Origin: Desulfarculus sp.
GTDB taxonomy: Bacteria > Desulfobacterota > Desulfarculia > Desulfarculales > Desulfarculaceae
Direction: 5' to 3'
DNA length: 7,379 nt
NCBI GenBank assembly: GCA_020216625.1
Contig: JAIUYB010000099.1
Location: 1 to 7,379, forward strand
The notes beneath the pieces were generated by a model, which ran no database searches, was not told the origin of the DNA, and saw only the letters and a program-made list of their open reading frames with translations. A program made the translations under genes and the position numbers. Positions 6,573 to 7,379 of this stretch are shown here, piece by piece; the stretch's first letter is position 1; each line of letters begins with the position of its first letter.

Positions 6573-6977
6573 GTGAAGGTACTCAAGGTCCAAGACGCAA
6601 CCGAAAAGAAGATCGAGACGTTCCCCTACCGGGGCGAGCATCTCAAGGTGCGCGAGGTCACGGTGCGCTGGCTGAGCCAGGCCGGCCCCCTGGAGTCGCC
6701 GGAATACGGCCTGCGTTTTTTCAGGATCGGGCCCGGCGGCGAGATCCCCATTCACAAGCACCTCTACTATCAGACCATGTTCATCCTCAGCGGTCGGGCC
6801 CTGTGCCGTGGGCACGACCAAGAGACCGACGCCCCCTTGCACGAGCAGGAAGTGGGACCGGGCGAGGCGGTCTTCATCCCCACCATGGAGCCCCACAGCA
6901 TGGTCAACCTCAGCGACAGCGAGGACGTGACCTTCCTTTGCTGCATCGCCAACGTTTACGACGAGGACAATAACTAG
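6573..6977 (+). CDS. Small single-domain cupin protein
   Basis: A 134-residue cytoplasmic protein with one cupin beta-barrel. Motif 1 is G55-X5-His61-X-His63-X3-Gln67-X6-Gly74, with Gln where most cupins have the third metal ligand Glu. Motif 2 is G97-X5-Pro103-X4-His108-X3-Asn112, with Met105 in place of the usual Gly. His61, His63 and His108, with Gln67 as possible fourth, can bind a divalent metal such as Fe, Mn, Ni or Zn. Three cysteines (78, 123, 124) sit in the barrel or near the C-terminus. There is no signal peptide or second domain. Small cupins of this kind include dioxygenases, isomerases and sugar- or acid-binding sensors, and the sequence does not decide between them. It follows a probable terminator, so it may have its own promoter, although I see no convincing one in the 63 bases before it. 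Confidence 0.82.
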   Translation: MKVLKVQDATEKKIETFPYRGEHLKVREVTVRWLSQAGPLESPEYGLRFFRIGPGGEIPIHKHLYYQTMFILSGRALCRGHDQETDAPLHEQEVGPGEAVFIPTMEPHSMVNLSDSEDVTFLCCIANVYDEDNN

Positions 6978-6995
6978 TCGGGCGATTACGCCGAC
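6977..6995 (+). other. Small hairpin directly at the cupin stop codon
   Basis: GTCGG at 6977-6981 and CG at 6983-6984 pair with CG at 6989-6990 and CCGAC at 6991-6995, leaving a bulged G (6982) and the loop ATTA. It starts at the last base of TAG. It has no T run and may only stabilise the mRNA end ahead of the larger hairpin. Confidence 0.4.
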
Positions 6996-7009
6996 CGTCA
7001 AGCGCGACC

Positions 7010-7056
7010 AGGAGCGCGTCGGGGGCTAGACCTCCGGCGTGCTCCTCGTATTTCTT
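7010..7056 (+). terminator. Long hairpin, probable terminator of the cupin gene
   Basis: Bases 7010-7025 pair with 7031-7046 in an uninterrupted 16-bp stem (AGGAGC outermost with GCTCCT) around the loop CTAGA. Three of the pairs are G-T wobbles that work only in + strand RNA; the other strand would have A-C mismatches there. The hairpin is therefore oriented for the cupin transcript. The tail CGTATTTCTT is a weak T run. Confidence 0.7.
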
Positions 7057-7105
7057 GCGCTACTGAGCGTCCGCGCGGGCGGCCCGCGGGGGGCTGGGCG
7101 CGGGA

Positions 7106-7379
7106 TTAGCCTGGAACGGGCCCCGGCAGCAGCCCTCCGCCCGGGTCCAGAATCGCCATCTCGCCCTGGACCAGGATCAGGCAACCCCGGATGTGGCCGG
7201 CGCGAAAGAGACCGGCGGCGGCCGCTTGGCCGGCGGCCAGGGCCCGGGCGCGTTCGGCGGGGGGAAGATGGCCAACCTCGGTCACCACCAGGCGTTGGCC
7301 CAGGTCCGAGCCAGGGTCAAGGGACGTGGCCGGGGCGCGCTGGACAGCCGGGCTGTCCAGGTCCACCCGGCCGGCGATG
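7106..7379 (-). CDS. 3' end of an unrecognised gene on the opposite strand (5' partial)
   Basis: The frame is open from the window edge at 7379 down to TAA at 7106-7108, giving 90 or more residues. A GTG at 7364-7366 is in frame but has no clear ribosome site, so the gene probably starts outside the window. The visible C-terminus contains DLGQRLVVTEVGHLPPAERA, an Ala-rich helix (ARALAAGQAAAAGLFRAGH), a hydrophobic strand with GCLILVQGEMAILDPGGG and a Pro/Gly tail. I do not recognise the family: no cofactor motif, transmembrane segment or cysteine cluster is visible. It runs convergent to the cupin gene. GC skew at codon positions and the mixed alpha/beta pattern suggest real coding, but the evidence is modest. 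Confidence 0.5.
   Translation of the reverse strand, partial: IAGRVDLDSPAVQRAPATSLDPGSDLGQRLVVTEVGHLPPAERARALAAGQAAAAGLFRAGHIRGCLILVQGEMAILDPGGGLLPGPVPG

Noticed and set aside
7057..7100. GC-rich inverted repeats that might be a terminator for the - strand gene
   Set aside because: Short stems (GCGCT/AGCGT; CCGCGGG with a bulge) can be drawn, but no T run follows on the - strand and such pairings are expected by chance at this GC content.

Overview
The window is a high-GC stretch (codon third positions are almost all G or C) from a bacterium. A stand-alone ferredoxin-dependent 2-oxoacid oxidoreductase operon sits beside a short Cys-rich protein of a kind I associate with sulfate-reducing and related anaerobic Deltaproteobacteria (Desulfobacterota). 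A high-GC member such as a Desulfarculus relative would fit, but this is inference from gene content, not from a marker gene.

Bases 1-2753 hold the end of a four-gene operon on the + strand: the tail of an upstream gene (probably the ferredoxin subunit korD), then korA, korB and korC, joined by 8-, 1- and 4-base overlaps and closed by a strong intrinsic terminator. Together they encode a 2-oxoacid:ferredoxin oxidoreductase, most likely for 2-oxoglutarate, which interconverts 2-oxoglutarate + CoA and succinyl-CoA + CO2 using low-potential ferredoxin.

Bases 2754-3335 contain an AT-rich promoter-like island, a 78-residue Cys-rich protein that is probably metal binding, and a leader with a hairpin. 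Bases 3336-6509 hold a two-component pair with a 4-base start/stop overlap: a membrane sensor kinase (DctB-like periplasmic double Cache, two PAS domains, NarX/DegS-type HisKA_3 and ATPase) and a NarL/FixJ-type response regulator with a LuxR-type DNA-binding domain, followed by a probable terminator. The combination is notable because a DctB-like dicarboxylate sensor normally feeds a sigma-54 activator (DctD), not a NarL-type regulator.

Bases 6573-7056 encode a small single-domain cupin with its own strong ribosome site, followed by two hairpins of which the second is a 16-bp stem and probable terminator. Bases 7106-7379 are the 3' end of an unrecognised gene on the - strand, convergent with the cupin gene. 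A plausible but unproven link is that the two-component system senses an external organic acid and controls central carbon or transport genes. No mobile element, CRISPR array, tRNA or rRNA was seen, and no gene-free stretch exceeds 300 bases.
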